Source: Diphasiastrum complanatum (lineage: Eukaryota; Streptophyta; Lycopodiopsida; Lycopodiales; Lycopodiaceae). Taken from it: a stretch of DNA of 64,000 nt. Under the pieces are notes generated by a model. That model made no database searches and was not told where the DNA came from. It worked only from the letters and a program-made list of their open reading frames with translations. The DNA lies in the NCBI GenBank assembly GCA_029204225.1, contig CM055098.1:14958533-15022532 (forward strand), in the 5' to 3' direction. Both the position numbers and the translations under genes were made by a program. Positions 22,242 to 33,860 of this stretch are shown piece by piece (position 1 is the first letter of the stretch; each line of letters opens with the position of its first letter).

Positions 22242-23107
22242 CTTTTACGTAAACTATATTCATGCATGAGATTTCATCCAACAAACTATTGTAACTACAA
22301 GGTTACTTAATAATAAAATTTCCATAGAAGACATGCAACTTACTACTTAAATTTCGACATGCAATTAGAAAAATTCAAAAATTGGTCAATTTTTGAACTA
22401 AAAATTACGGAACTTTTCACAATCATGAATTTTGCTACAAAGCACTAAATTGGATGCTGTAAAGTGCAATACAGAGGGAGAATAGATTAGCAAGATGGAT
22501 ACCATGCTAGCACTAACCATACTAGTCACACGTGTAAGCAATGACTATTGAAAAATCTAGTAGGAGGGCGTACTTTTTCGAGGTAGATTTCTCAAAACTA
22601 ACTATGCCTGCATGGCATCGAATAAACACCACAAGTAGCTATAAATATTAATTAGAGATCACTAGAGGCTTCTATCAGATCCAACAATGATCTATTTGAT
22701 ATTTAGGAGGGCACCAAGCTAGTAAACTTCAATGAATTGTTGCATAATCCTCCAAGCACCAAAATAGGTGTATCATAGATTGAAGAAAAAGAAATTCCAT
22801 CAAAAGTTTAGCATGTATATTGTCCCTCGAGCTTGAGGTTATGTGAGAAAAGGCTATTCAAACCATAAAATTACATTGATTTTTTTACTTTTCAAGACTC
22901 CCTACAGTACCTACAACCAACTGAACTAGATTACAGCCATCGGATAGCTTCAATTCATATTTTTGTGAATCGGAAAGGAACCACATTTTGTGCCATTTTG
23001 AAATTCTTTAAAAAAATTGCTCTCAAGATATGCGATTTCATATTCAAGGATGTTAAATACAAAGGAACAATCATATTTTTAAAAAAAAAACCTAAGAAGA
23101 GCCACAC
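22242..23107. other. Intergenic, nothing recognised
   Basis: Sequence following the copia truncation point. No gene or repeat supported. Confidence 0.5.
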
Positions 23108-23455
23108 ATAGCTCGTTAGCTATGTCGCACATGGTTCTCAATCTGAACTATGCCAAACATAGTTTGGGGTGAAAGTTATGCTCGACATGGCTACATAGCT
23201 TTTGCCCCAAGCTATGCCCGGCATAGCTCAGGGCGAAAGCTATGCCATATCTCGGAGCGAAAGCTATGTCTGGCATAGCTCGCTTTAGAGCTATGTTGAG
23301 CACAACTATAACCCCAAGCTATGCCTGGCATAGCTCTCGGGTGAGCTATGCTTGGCATGGCTCTCGATGGAGCTATGTCGAACATAGCTCCCACCTTGAG
23401 CTATGTCTAGCATAGTTGTCACCAAGAGTTATACCTATCATAGTTGGGGTATGCT
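23108..23455. repeat. Tandem array of 19-bp palindromes
   Basis: About a dozen copies of a degenerate palindrome, consensus AGCTATGYCNRRCATAGCT, spaced roughly 25–45 bp apart. Well-preserved examples are AGCTATGCCCGGCATAGCT and AGCTATGCCTGGCATAGCT. Copies decay at both edges (AACTATGCCAAACATAGTT; AGTTATACCTATCATAGTT). Every arm carries AGCTATG. Linkers are themselves partly repeated (CTCGGG, GGCGAAAG). No coding explanation is evident. Confidence 0.85.
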
Positions 23456-23775
23456 AAAATGATTAAAGGTCAAAAGGGCCCTTAGGCCCTTAGGCAAGGC
23501 TCTTAGCTTACGAAAGGTGGTGTGTGGCCCTTGAAGGCCAGTGTAGCCATGTTGGTGACAACCCAAGAGGCCCTTAGGTCCAAGAAACCAAGAATGCAAA
23601 TAGAGGGCCATGATCACGTACATGATCCAAGCCTGTAGAAGATGCTAAGTTAAATGTTGTCACAAGCGCCACGGGACAAGGGCGGCATGGCATGGCAAAT
23701 TTAAGACATGGAAAACTACATTTTCAGTGTAGTGCTCTTTTTTTAGTGTGTTTGTGCTCGCTTGCCCTCTTGTTA

Positions 23776-25072
23776 TTAAAATATCACTATCCTCCAGAGT
23801 GGAGCTGTAGTGATCTCCAAGAAACCAACAACAACATCTTTTACTTCGGTGTACTTCAACGGACGACCATCATTCAATGAGCCCGCAAGTTTGAAGGCGT
23901 ATGGAATATCAGCGACATAGAGAGTGTAAGGTCTTCTTTTTACAAACTTGGAGATCACTATGGGATGCATGACCTTGTTGTACTGGAATTTAGAAAGGTT
24001 TGACAAGAGTAGAAATCCACTTATGCTAAGCATGACATTCAAATGTAAAAATTGTTACTAGTGACATAAACCTATGCTAAGCATAAATAATGATCTTAAA
24101 AACAGTAATATAAAAGAAAATCATTGACATTAGAAATACACTTATGCTAAGCATGAATGATAATCTTAAAAACAATTATTTAAAAGAGAAGTAAGGATAT
24201 CAGAAGTAAATCTGTGCTAAGCATGGGTCTCTCAAATGCAAAACTTGCAATTAAAAGTGATAAAAACGTATGCTAAGCATGAATAATGGTGTCAAACTAA
24301 CAATCTACAAAATAGTTAAGAACAAACACCCATGCTTAGCATAAACAATATTCGCAAATTGGTAATTTAAAGTCGATTTCTGTAAAAAGAAAGCTTACCA
24401 TATCTCTAGATAAAATAAGAAATCTTTGCAGCTCTTCATCTTTTGAGCTGTTTGGGTACAGCCCTTGGCATTCCTCCCAATCCTTGCAATTCAGGCTCTT
24501 CATCATAGTCTCTTGCACTTTCATGAAAAGCTTGTGTCTGAAAAAAAAAATCAATGATTAGATCCAAGTTTTTGCAAATGAGTTAGAAATAAGAATCTTG
24601 ATTTAGAAAATCAAAATTACCTTTGAAATTCTTTTCCCATCTCAGTAAGGCTAAGCTGTCGGTCGGCAACTCTCGACAAGACACTCACAACCACGTCCTT
24701 TGATGGGATGCCTTGCATATTCTTCCACTCTGATATCCCCATATCTTGGGGGATGGCGACAAGAGTGGATTGTGTGGATTTTTTTTTGTCAGTACTCAAA
24801 TTTTAATGCATTGCAAAACATATTGAGCTTACAATCGTCTTCAAGGCATTGTTGAAGAAGTTTTAAAGTACGGCATGCTCACAAAGATGGATCTTCATGA
24901 ACCCATTCTCCCGAATGTACACAAATATTTTCTTGTCAATTGCTCTTACAACTAGGTTTGTAAATCCATCATCCTCATCTGCAACCGCTGCCTTCCAAAG
25001 CACGTGTCCTTGTGCTTTGAAGGTAGACGGCCCTTTGTAATTGTGTTGTGTGTGACCTTGGCTGTCAATCAA
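23776..25072 (-). CDS. Unrecognised gene, about four exons
   Basis: Minus-strand open segments joined by plausible splice sites. Exon near 24863–25060: STFKAQGHVLWKAAVADEDD, NLVVRAIDKKIFVYIRENGF. Exon near 24620–24790: IPQDMGISEWKNMQGIPSKD, VADRQLSLTEMGKEFQ, donor AAAG|GTAATT. Exon near 24402–24540: acceptor TTTTTCAG, then HKLFMKVQETMMKSLNCKDW, SKDEELQRFLILSRDM, donor ATG|GTAAGC. Exon near 23776–23985: acceptor TTCCAG, then YNKVMHPIVISKFVKRRPYT, VADIPYAFKLAGSLNDGRPL. The join between the first two is unclear because a stop follows HLCEHAVL. No family recognised. The intron at 23986–24401 contains the repeated TGCTAAGCA motif. It may be a transposon accessory gene or a decayed host gene. Confidence 0.4.
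24019..24342. repeat. Six TATGCTAAGCAT sites in an intron
   Basis: Near-palindromic ATGCTAAGCAT occurs near 24022, 24073, 24143, 24214, 24269 and, inverted, 24331. Spacing is 50–70 bp, and the intervening sequences are themselves loosely repeated. One further copy inside a larger palindrome, TCTATGCTTAGCATAGA, lies near 25518. Confidence 0.85.
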
Positions 25073-25652
25073 AAAATGAACATAAGTTTAAATTTTACGC
25101 GTTAGTTTTATTTCTACACTAAAATATTTGGCAAAACCACAAACGTTAGTTTAAATTCTTAAGATTCTTCAACGAGTTACAACATGGGCTAATTTGACAG
25201 GGTTTAGGGTTTCCCTCTCTCATAATTTTGCCTTAAATTCTGCAAATTAATCAAGGACATGGCCATGCCTTATCATTATTTTACTTAGACCATATTGTCA
25301 GCCTAAAATTTTAAAATAACCCTAAATTCAAAAGTCTTTGGGACCTAACTATTGCCCAAACTCTTTGTCTAACTACTTAAAGATGTGGTTGCCAGTCTAG
25401 AAACATTTCGTGCTTAGGTCTTCGAATGTTCTTGTTTGCTCTGTTGTTTTCTAGTTATCATAATCTATTCAAACTAGCATACCTGCATTTCTTTAAATTC
25501 ATGTTGAGCATAGCTTTCTATGCTTAGCATAGAATTAAGTCTTCAGTTTTTTTTGTTTTTTGTTAACTTATTCAATCAGATCTCATGACTAAAAGAAAAA
25601 TTGTAATTGTTTTAAATTTTTCTTCGTAGTACTTTTTCATTTTAGTTTAGCA
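25073..25652. other. Divergent spacer between two unrecognised coding regions
   Basis: AT-rich, with the palindrome TTCTATGCTTAGCATAGAA near 25517. It lies between a minus-strand and a plus-strand coding region and could hold promoters for both. Confidence 0.4.
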
Positions 25653-26530
25653 ATGGAAAGCACATTTTCTTTAGTTCCTCCTGATGTAACTTATTACGAC
25701 GGAGTTTCTATGAGTTCATCTTCCGACATCAAGATTACAACTATGTACCACGAGGTGATTCCAGGTTGGACACAAGCTATTGAATTTTGTATGAGTTCGT
25801 CCTCATCGTTGTGTGACTTAAATCCTAGAGTATTGTACTACTCTCCTTCACCAGAAATCCACAGTGGTTCAGAATCAAGCAAGCACTCAGTTACTGATAC
25901 TAGTCAATCCACCATCCCACGATGTGGTAGTCTTTCCTTGAGGAAGTCAAGGCAAGCACGAAGGCCCGGTCTGTTTAATGTTGCAAAGTCCAAGATATCT
26001 ATATTTTTGAATGTTGCAGAGATTCTAAAAGCTCGGAGGCTTCTACTGAAAACCAAGATAATGAAGTGGCAGAGAATCAACCCATACTTTCAACGGGTAT
26101 GAATTCAATACCAGCACCTTTAGGTGCCACTGTCCCAAGCTCTTTATACAAAGCAGAAACCAAAGGGAAAGAGAAATTTTGAAGAGATTTACGAACAAAT
26201 CGAGAAATGACCTCACGTCAAAAACAATTGCTAGAACTTCATGAAATCTGTAGAGTCAAAAACTTAGTTTGTTGTATTTCCTCCTGTTTGCAAAAACTAA
26301 CCTTTGCTGAACTTAAGCAGATTCGCTCGAGCTTTTTTTCAAAGACAAAGAATGACCAAATTTATTACTTGTGTTCAGCTGTCAGGCCTGATAGGAAAGG
26401 TTTCACTTACTTTTTAGAAACAAATGAAGTTTGTCGCAAGACTTTCAAGGTTGTCCATGGAATTGGAAATTCTAGACTTGCTCGTATTCGCATGAGATTA
26501 AAAAATCAACTGACTTTCAATCATCATTGA
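25653..26530 (+). CDS. Unrecognised two-part coding region, possibly transposase N-terminus
   Basis: First open segment 25653–26102 (149 codons): Ser-rich N-terminus, then a basic stretch SLRKSRQARRPGLFNVAKSK. Second 26207–26530 (107 codons): RQKQLLELHEICRVKNLVCC, KLTFAELKQIRSSFFSKTKN, NEVCRKTFKVVHGIGNSRLA, RIRMRLKNQ. The layout of paired cysteines, a helical 'R..F' segment, then VC..F..vhGI...R resembles the N-terminal, DNA-binding-like region of certain eukaryotic DDE transposase-family proteins. I cannot name the family with confidence. No catalytic domain is recognisable downstream. The two segments are in different frames with a stop between them, so an intron or frameshift separates them. 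Confidence 0.4.
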
Positions 26531-27368
26531 TGGAGTCAACCCCCTGACATGCATCTTTTGTAACAATGATTCAGACATTATGTGTTTTATTATTTCAAGC
26601 CTCTAATAAATTATTGAATCTATGTTGATGAAAAGTTCTCATTGAAGAGGGCTTGATGTTGGACATACAAATTTTTTTAGATAAAACTATAGTCCTGGGG
26701 GTGCCTGTGATTTTGTTGGGACATATGGTATAATTTTCAAACTTATCAGAGAATCATTTAAGCAAGTTCATCTAAAAAAGGTACCTCTTCCAAGGTCATA
26801 TCATTTGAAGCATGAAAAAAATAGCTTAAATATAGAAATGCATACAATCATAGGCAAACCATTTCATGTTGAGAAGACACATCCAACTAAAGGAACATCT
26901 ATCTCCTATAATGCATCAAAAAATCTATTTGTTGACACAAATCAATTATTGAGATATAGACTAATATCACAGTGGAAAAGATAAATGGTAAAATAATCAT
27001 AGTACCTAAGTTGGATGAGTCAGAAATAGCTAAAGGGCAAAAGAAGAAGAGAGTTAGTATAATTCTTATGAATGGTGCACTTGGACAATCAAGAGATCAA
27101 GTAGACTTCAACTTTAGTGTCCAATCAGAAAATGATATGCTAGATTCACACGTGTGGGATGCCCTACACATGTACTTTTGATCTCCTAAGCCCAATAATA
27201 CCATAAAGATCAGATTAGCATTGGTTGTCAATAGGAAAGCTGATCATACAAGAAATATTATTGTGTTACAAGAAAGATCTGTCAACAAAACATGAAACTA
27301 AGCATAATAAATGCCTCAACTCGGCTAGAGAGAGAAAATAAAGGGCACAAAGATTAAGGGGGGGGGGT
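26531..27368 (+). other. Unassigned sequence ending in a polypurine tract
   Basis: Contains a short open frame (26972–27181, with GQKKKRVSIILMNGALGQS) of unknown nature. It ends in AAAGATTAAGGGGGGGGGG (about 27350–27368), a typical polypurine tract directly before a TGTTGG LTR start. It may be the 3' end of a decayed LTR retrotransposon. Confidence 0.45.
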
Positions 27369-28420
27369 GTTGGATTTACTCCTCCTACTCTCCTAAATCC
27401 CAATTTTAATCTGCCTCCATTCATGCTACATATTTTTCTAACGTTGTCACACAGTCTGCATTTTTACATGCAAATTCGCACAGATGAAGAAAGGCGAATG
27501 AATCGCGACACTGTGTTCTTACACAGGTCATGGTGACAGGCGAAAAGGAGACACTGCCTTACTGAATGCCAAAGGTGCCCTAACATATAAGGCACCCTGT
27601 AAATCTTATCCTAAGGCCATTCGTAAGAGTGATGCACTTTTGCGTCATCACCAACGTTCACTTCAGTACTGGCTGACGTCGCGCCCTTTTTATGCTCACC
27701 CCATGCAGTTGCGCTAACAGATTGGACAACGATTGCAGCCACCCATGATCTCCTACAGACAGCACATCCACTCTGTACTTTCACATCTGCACACCTATAA
27801 TATTATGTATATATACATATTCTGGACACCATTCAAATGATGATGATCAAGTGAGTGAAGAAGAGACTAAGAGAAGAGGTTTCATTCCTCATTACAGACA
27901 GAAATAAGCTTTGTAGGGCACGCGGTTTTGTCCGCTACAGTCTTGTGCTCTACCGCATTATTGACTTGTATACTTGATATACTTAATCTGACACAGTTCA
28001 TTTGTTCTGCGTTTTTAGATCTGTCAATATTGTTATGCTTATATCTTTCTTGTTGCTCTTTCTAGTAATAGACGATTAACTTTTAGTCTTGTCTTTCGCG
28101 AATAATTTGTGACTAATTCTCAGTCGAGCACAATCTAGCTCTTCACGAATCATTCGCGACATATAATTTTTCTAGCAATTCACGACAAATTATTCATCTA
28201 GCACTTCATCCATTTAAATGTTTGGCTGCGCAATCTAGAATGACTGTGATTTTTATCACTAAAGTTCTGTTCATTCTGATAGGCGTAGTCATGCTTACGA
28301 AGAGAGTCAAATAATTCATTCTGCTGCGCACAAACATTTTCTGTTCAAATTCGCTTCTCGTTCATTTCTCGTTCGTGTTCGTCATTTATTCTTCCTCCCT
28401 CTCTCCCGACATCATTTTCA
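27369..28420 (+). mobile_element. Probable LTR (3' LTR by polypurine tract)
   Basis: Starts TGTTGGATTTACTCC directly after the polypurine tract. TATATATACATATTC near 27808 could be the TATA region. Near its right part, TTCATTCTGATAGGCGTAGT (followed by CATGC) and GTTTGGCTGCGCAAT match the split copia LTR at 9087–9329. The right limit is set only by analogy with that copy, so it is approximate. Confidence 0.5.
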
Positions 28421-31400
28421 TCGAGGAATCAATCATGAGGAAAGAGACTAAAAGGGAATGACTAATTAGCATTCATGCCATATGAGGATAGCCAGATAAC
28501 TTGTTGGTCGATTTGGGAGATGTCCCATCTAGCTAAACTGTGGGATATGGATTTCTCAATCCACAGGAGTATGATCATACGGAGGGTGAATTGTCCACGT
28601 ACTTTCTTTTTACTATGTAATAGGTATTTCCTATCCACCCTCAACCCTACATCCAAGCTCACAAGCATCAAGGAGATGAAGAGAATTAAGTAGTTGTCAC
28701 ACGGGGATTCTTTTCCATGAGAGTGATAGCATAGTTCATAATCCAGCAAATGCATATGATCCACATCTAACACTAAGATCCATTAACACTAGCAATTAAC
28801 ACTACATCCATTAACACTAGATCCACAACAATGATAGAAACTTACTCTTCTCTTTTCTCTCTCACAAAAAGCATAAGAATGATCAATTCCAATAAGCATC
28901 AAATCCAACAATCAGCAAATACAAAGAAAGCATGAGAGTTAGAGGAAGAAAGATGAAGAGCAAGGACATTCCATATCCATTCCATAAGAGGGCCAACCTG
29001 CTTGTATGGAAATGAAGAGAGACGTGTTTACAATATTTGAAGCTACCACTATATATAGTGGATTTTAGGGCTTTGGCCTCAAATCCTATTGGCCAATTTC
29101 TACCCTAAGTATTTGAAATTCAAAAAGTGGAGGGAAACTATTCAAAATTGGAGGAAACCAATTTGAATTTTGGTGGGAACCCTTTTTATTCACTAATTTG
29201 ACGATTAGGCCCTACATCATTAAAAGTCCCGCAAAAAGGCCTAAATTCCTTTTATTAACTTCTAATTAATCAATTAATTATGTGATCATCGGGTTGGACT
29301 TACACATGCAGGGTGCCAAATCCCTCTCACTTATTAACTATGGTTAGGGTTGCCTCGATATTCACAAACCCTCCAATAGTATCCCCCACCAAAATTGGTG
29401 GCGGTCCCACGAAATCTTGCGAGATTTAAGATTTTGGGCTCGCTAAACCTTTATTAGGTGATACTTCACTTTTTTCATGTCTTCCAACGGCTATGTATTG
29501 AAGTCAAACGTGTGGAAAAAAGCATTTATTTGCGCCGAAAATCCAATTCGATGTTGACCATGCAATAAATCTTGATTCCCAGGATCCACCCACCAGATTC
29601 TGGACTTTGTCGGACAAGATAGGAACATTTGGATCAAAAGCTAATGTTGGTAAGTAATCATTCCATCTGGTTGATACCGACGCCAACTTGGTCAAGTCCT
29701 TTGCTAACGATCGGATCCGGTGAAAACCTGTACTCTAACATCTGAAGTGTCTATGCTTGGGCACTGCCTCAGTATCATTCTTGATCAATCCTTGAGGTAC
29801 GATACTCAAAATCACTCCAATTTTGTTGCCTTTGGACAACGACTACCTACCTTATGGTAAATTGCAATGGAATATGCATTATTGCAAGTTTTTGATAGGT
29901 TCTGTGGGCCGCTGGCCAACGACTGCTTTTGGCTAGCAGTCACACTACTACAAGCATTTTTTTTTGCTTTATGCGTTGAATCACGTGTAATTCTTGGCGC
30001 CTTGTCTAATGGATAGTTGGTTGCCTATCTAAATGTGATGGACCAGCTGTTTGCTCGCTGGTTCTGATAAAAATGAGCACAAATTGCATACATAATGGTT
30101 TTTTATGTTTTCTACTTGATCCTTATTCTGCTCAAGTATAGCTTATGATAATTTTCAGAAGGCCACCCAATAAACACTTGGTTTGTCTCATAATCATGTT
30201 ATGGTAATGTTGGTGGACATAAAAAGTATTTGCTTATAGAAATTAGCAATTCATACCGGTTTGTTTCGGCTATAACATAAAGAGGTTATATGAAACATTG
30301 ATAACCAAAGAGATGGTGCGTTTTAGGGTTTGCTGAAATGCAAGTAAATAACTAGTATGGAATGGTTCTGTGGCACTTGAGGAGAATGCAAGCTCTTGTT
30401 AGGCACTTATGATGAATCATGCTTGACTAAATATAATACATTTTGTGAAAGAAAATAATCTAGTAAGGAAATTGCACTTTCATTAACCCATCACTATTGT
30501 ATTAGAATCATTAGTACCTAAGGAGGGTGTGTCGCTTAACCATTTGAAGATGGGTAGCTCTCAAGAGATGTCTTAACCTCGCATCCAAGTACGAAGTTAT
30601 ATGTAATAACACTGGTATGAATTGTCTTCTCACCCAAAGTTAGGGTTTATGCAAGTATGTTAAACGCATAGTGCAATACGGTTTATGTATTCATGGGATA
30701 CTTCAAGATGTGTTAAGATTGATTCTTTTCAAAGATTTGATGCTAAAGATTTGCATTTTATGTTTTCATTTTATGAGGATTAGAATATGATGCTAATAGC
30801 AAAGTAAAGATTGATAAAACATAAAGCGGCTGATTATGTGAGCTAGTACTTGGATTAGGGTTTGACTCTAGCGGGCTTTGTATGGCATGGATTTTCCCAA
30901 GCTATAAGGTGCTTAGACTCCTAACTATCTTCGTGGGAAGTCCTTAGGGCTAGTATTGCACGAATCTGCCCTAGTACCTAGCACTGATGCAAGAGTCATG
31001 ACTCTTTATATACTTTGTATTGCAAGATAGTTTCTTATGTGTGTAGAATGTTAATGTGAACTTAATACATTTGGTTCGCCCTTATCTGATCAGTATGGCA
31101 TATGCCCTAATATAGTTTCGTCTTAGGGTAGAATGTATTGTTATTGATGAAAATCATGGTAGAGAAGATTGGACGTATGATTTGTATTTGCAATTAAGCT
31201 GATAAGGTAGTGAATCTTGTTTTAGACATGGATAACAATTGATGCTCAGTTGTGACACTTGTCTTTGTCACGTAACTAACTCGTGCGGTTGTGGTTTGTG
31301 TGCGGCAGGTAATAGCTGAGTGTCCTAAAACTCGCTTCGCTTTATGGTACTCTGTACTCTAAGACTTCATACAACTTTGTTTTTACATTTTATGCTATAA

Positions 31401-31504
31401 ATTAAAGGGTTCAAAAGGTTTGGTCTTGACTTGTCAAGAGGGACTATGTGAAATTTTTGTACTCTCTCTCATTGAGTTTTAGTACATGAAAGAAGTATAT
31501 CTCC
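28421..31504. other. Intergenic, nothing recognised
   Basis: No coding similarity seen. A short direct repeat ATCCATTAACACTAG occurs near 28770–28813. Confidence 0.5.
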
Positions 31505-32113
31505 TATCATGAATGTGATTTTTTTTATGTAGTAAGACTAGGTTTTCAATCTTGTGGATCATTTCTATCTTTGGAAGCATTAGAAGCAAGATCGTAATGC
31601 ATAGTAAATTGCTAGTTTTGCATTGATGAGTTTCAAAGTTTAAATTTGCTTGGTTCTAAAAAAATTTAGGCTTTTCTTATTGTTTGAAACTTTCATATGA
31701 TATAAGTGCTTTGGTTGATGATATTCCAATTTTTTTCAGCTGATCCAATTGTTTTTGTGCAAGGTTGAAGACAAGCTAGAAATTTCATATTTATTATCAT
31801 CGGTGTTATTATCATGAATGTGATCTTTATCATGTAGTAAGACTAGGTTTTCAATCTTGTGGATCATTTCTATCTTTGGAAGCATTAGAAGCAAGATCGT
31901 AATGTATAGTAATTTTCTAGTTTTGCATTGACGAGTTTCAAAGTTTAAATTTGTTTGGTTCTAGAAAATTTTAGGCTTTTCTTATTGTTTGAAACTTTCA
32001 TATGATATAAGTGCTTTGTTGATTTTTTACCAATTTTTTTCAAATGATCCAATTGCTTTTGTGCAAGGTTGAAGGCAAGCTAGAAATTTCATATTTATTA
32101 TCATGGGGTGTTA
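31505..32113. repeat. ~305-bp tandem duplication
   Basis: Units at about 31505–31809 and 31810–32113 are nearly identical along their length, including GACTAGGTTTTCAATCTTGT, GGAAGCATTAGAAGCAAGAT, TTTGAAACTTTCATATGATA and GCTAGAAATTTCATATTTAT. Differences are scattered substitutions and small indels in A/T runs. No coding potential. Confidence 0.92.
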
Positions 32114-33242
32114 CCATTTTGCATAGAGGCATGTTAAAAATGTGCATTTAAGGATTTTCATAGGCTATCAAACAAGATTTGGATCTAGGCAAGACCTCTT
32201 GAACACAAAAAGAAATCATCCATCAAAGACAAGTCATTTCCATGCACATACATGAAAAAACTAAGTGCTACTCAAGATTTTAGAGAGATACAAACATCCT
32301 ACTCTCGGGTAGAGAGAGAAAAAACAAAGAGCCCTCAAGTAGAGAGAGAACACAACAAGAAATTTGACACACAAACTCATACTCTCTCTTAAAAATGTAT
32401 TATGTATAAAGGAGCTATCATCATTTATAGTGGTATCTTGAGTTCGTACACTAATTTTCACATGGAGAGCCTTGAAATATGATTGGGCCTCTCTTTGTGA
32501 ACCTCTAAATGTGATTGGACCCTATAGACCAATGAGATGAGGGTGGTAGATTGAGGTCCACCACTTTCACTTTTGTATCCCTACAAAATAGGACATGTGT
32601 TGAGATTTGATTGATCTAGAGTTCATGACCCAAATACCTATGCCTAATCATGCATTTGATCTATACAAAACATAAGGGGATTGAGGTCCATCCTCATGAT
32701 GACACTTGACATGTTACTACTTGATTAGCTTTTGCCTACTTTAACATTGCTTTGTAAAACAAACTAATTTCTAACATAAATAATCTAATGGAATTAGGCA
32801 TACTATTCACACACGGGAACATGCTCCACACATGTGTGATTGACATATTTACATGAAAATGTCAAATTATCAAGTTATGATTTCCATAATCTTCATAAGG
32901 CGTATGCCTTTGAATAGGCTTGATCTCCTATTTTTCATATTCTTGAAATTGCATTTGAGCTTATGTTTCATTCGTAGAAAATTAGATCCAAGTTTTGTTT
33001 CCATTTGATAGTGATTCACATCAAACTTGTTATATAGTCTTGTTCCCAATGTTTATAGAATTGTCAAATGAGTAAGAGAGTTGCAACTTACATCCATTCT
33101 TGATCTGATATAATCTATTTTTAAGTGTTTAGGATATGATGTTTTACACATATATAGTTCTTTTGGAAGCACAAGATTAGCGTTTGTGCATATCATCTTC
33201 ATTTCATCAAGTTCGATCTGGATCATTCACATTCTAGTCAGT
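32114..33242. other. Intergenic, nothing certain
   Basis: Contains a small GTAGAGAGAGAA-type repeat at 32300–32350. Part may be the decayed LTR and leader of the gag remnant that follows, but no primer-binding site is recognisable. Confidence 0.4.
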
Positions 33243-33860
33243 ATGGCACTTCATGGCAACATAGAATTCAAAACAAGTGATAGATTGACATCTTCTAATT
33301 ATTATATTGGGAAGATTAGTATGGAATCTTTGTTGACGACAAATGATATGAAAGATATTGTTTACTTGGTGTTGAAGAGAGACCTTGACAAGTGCAAATA
33401 AGAGTAAGTATATGACAAGAGAGCTAGACTAGCTCTACACATCATCAAAATGAATGTGTCTAATGAACTCATCATGGAGTTGGGGGGTGCCATTATAGAA
33501 AAAGGAGCTTGGGACACATGACAAAGACTCTATGAAATCAAGAGGTATTGCCTTGAGAATTCAAGGAGAGACACAGACCTTGAAGGAATAGCATAATGAG
33601 TTCTAATTTTGATATGCCAACATGCAAGAAAGGGGGAAGGTTCAACCGACCAACTCAAAGGAGAATAAAGAAGCATAATTCATCAAATCAAAGGAAAGGT
33701 ACATATCCAAAAGGGGAAGCAAGAAAAGATCTTGGTTCAGTAAGGAAGGGTGTACTTTCTCACATGAAGGTAGCATGAACAAATCTCAAGCTCAATGTTT
33801 GCATTGTGGTGAATTTGCTCATTATGCAAGTGAATGATTTGTGAGAAATAATAAAGAGGA
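33243..33860 (+). pseudogene. Copia gag remnant, related to the copy at 21 kb
   Basis: MALHGNIEFKTSDRLTSSNY, then SMESLLTTNDMKDIV, then YDKRARLALHIIKMNVSNEL align residue by residue with the gag at 21.1–21.3 kb (YDKRAKRALHIIKMNATNEL). Internal stops and frameshifts follow. The zinc knuckle survives as CLHCGEFAHYASE, with the last Cys replaced by a stop near 33837. Lysine-rich linkers between gag and knuckle are recognisable. Nothing of pol follows. Confidence 0.75.

Noticed and set aside
23108-23455. CRISPR-like array
   Set aside because: Palindromic units with short, partly repeated linkers in an intron-bearing plant genome. There are no unique spacers of constant length and no cas genes.
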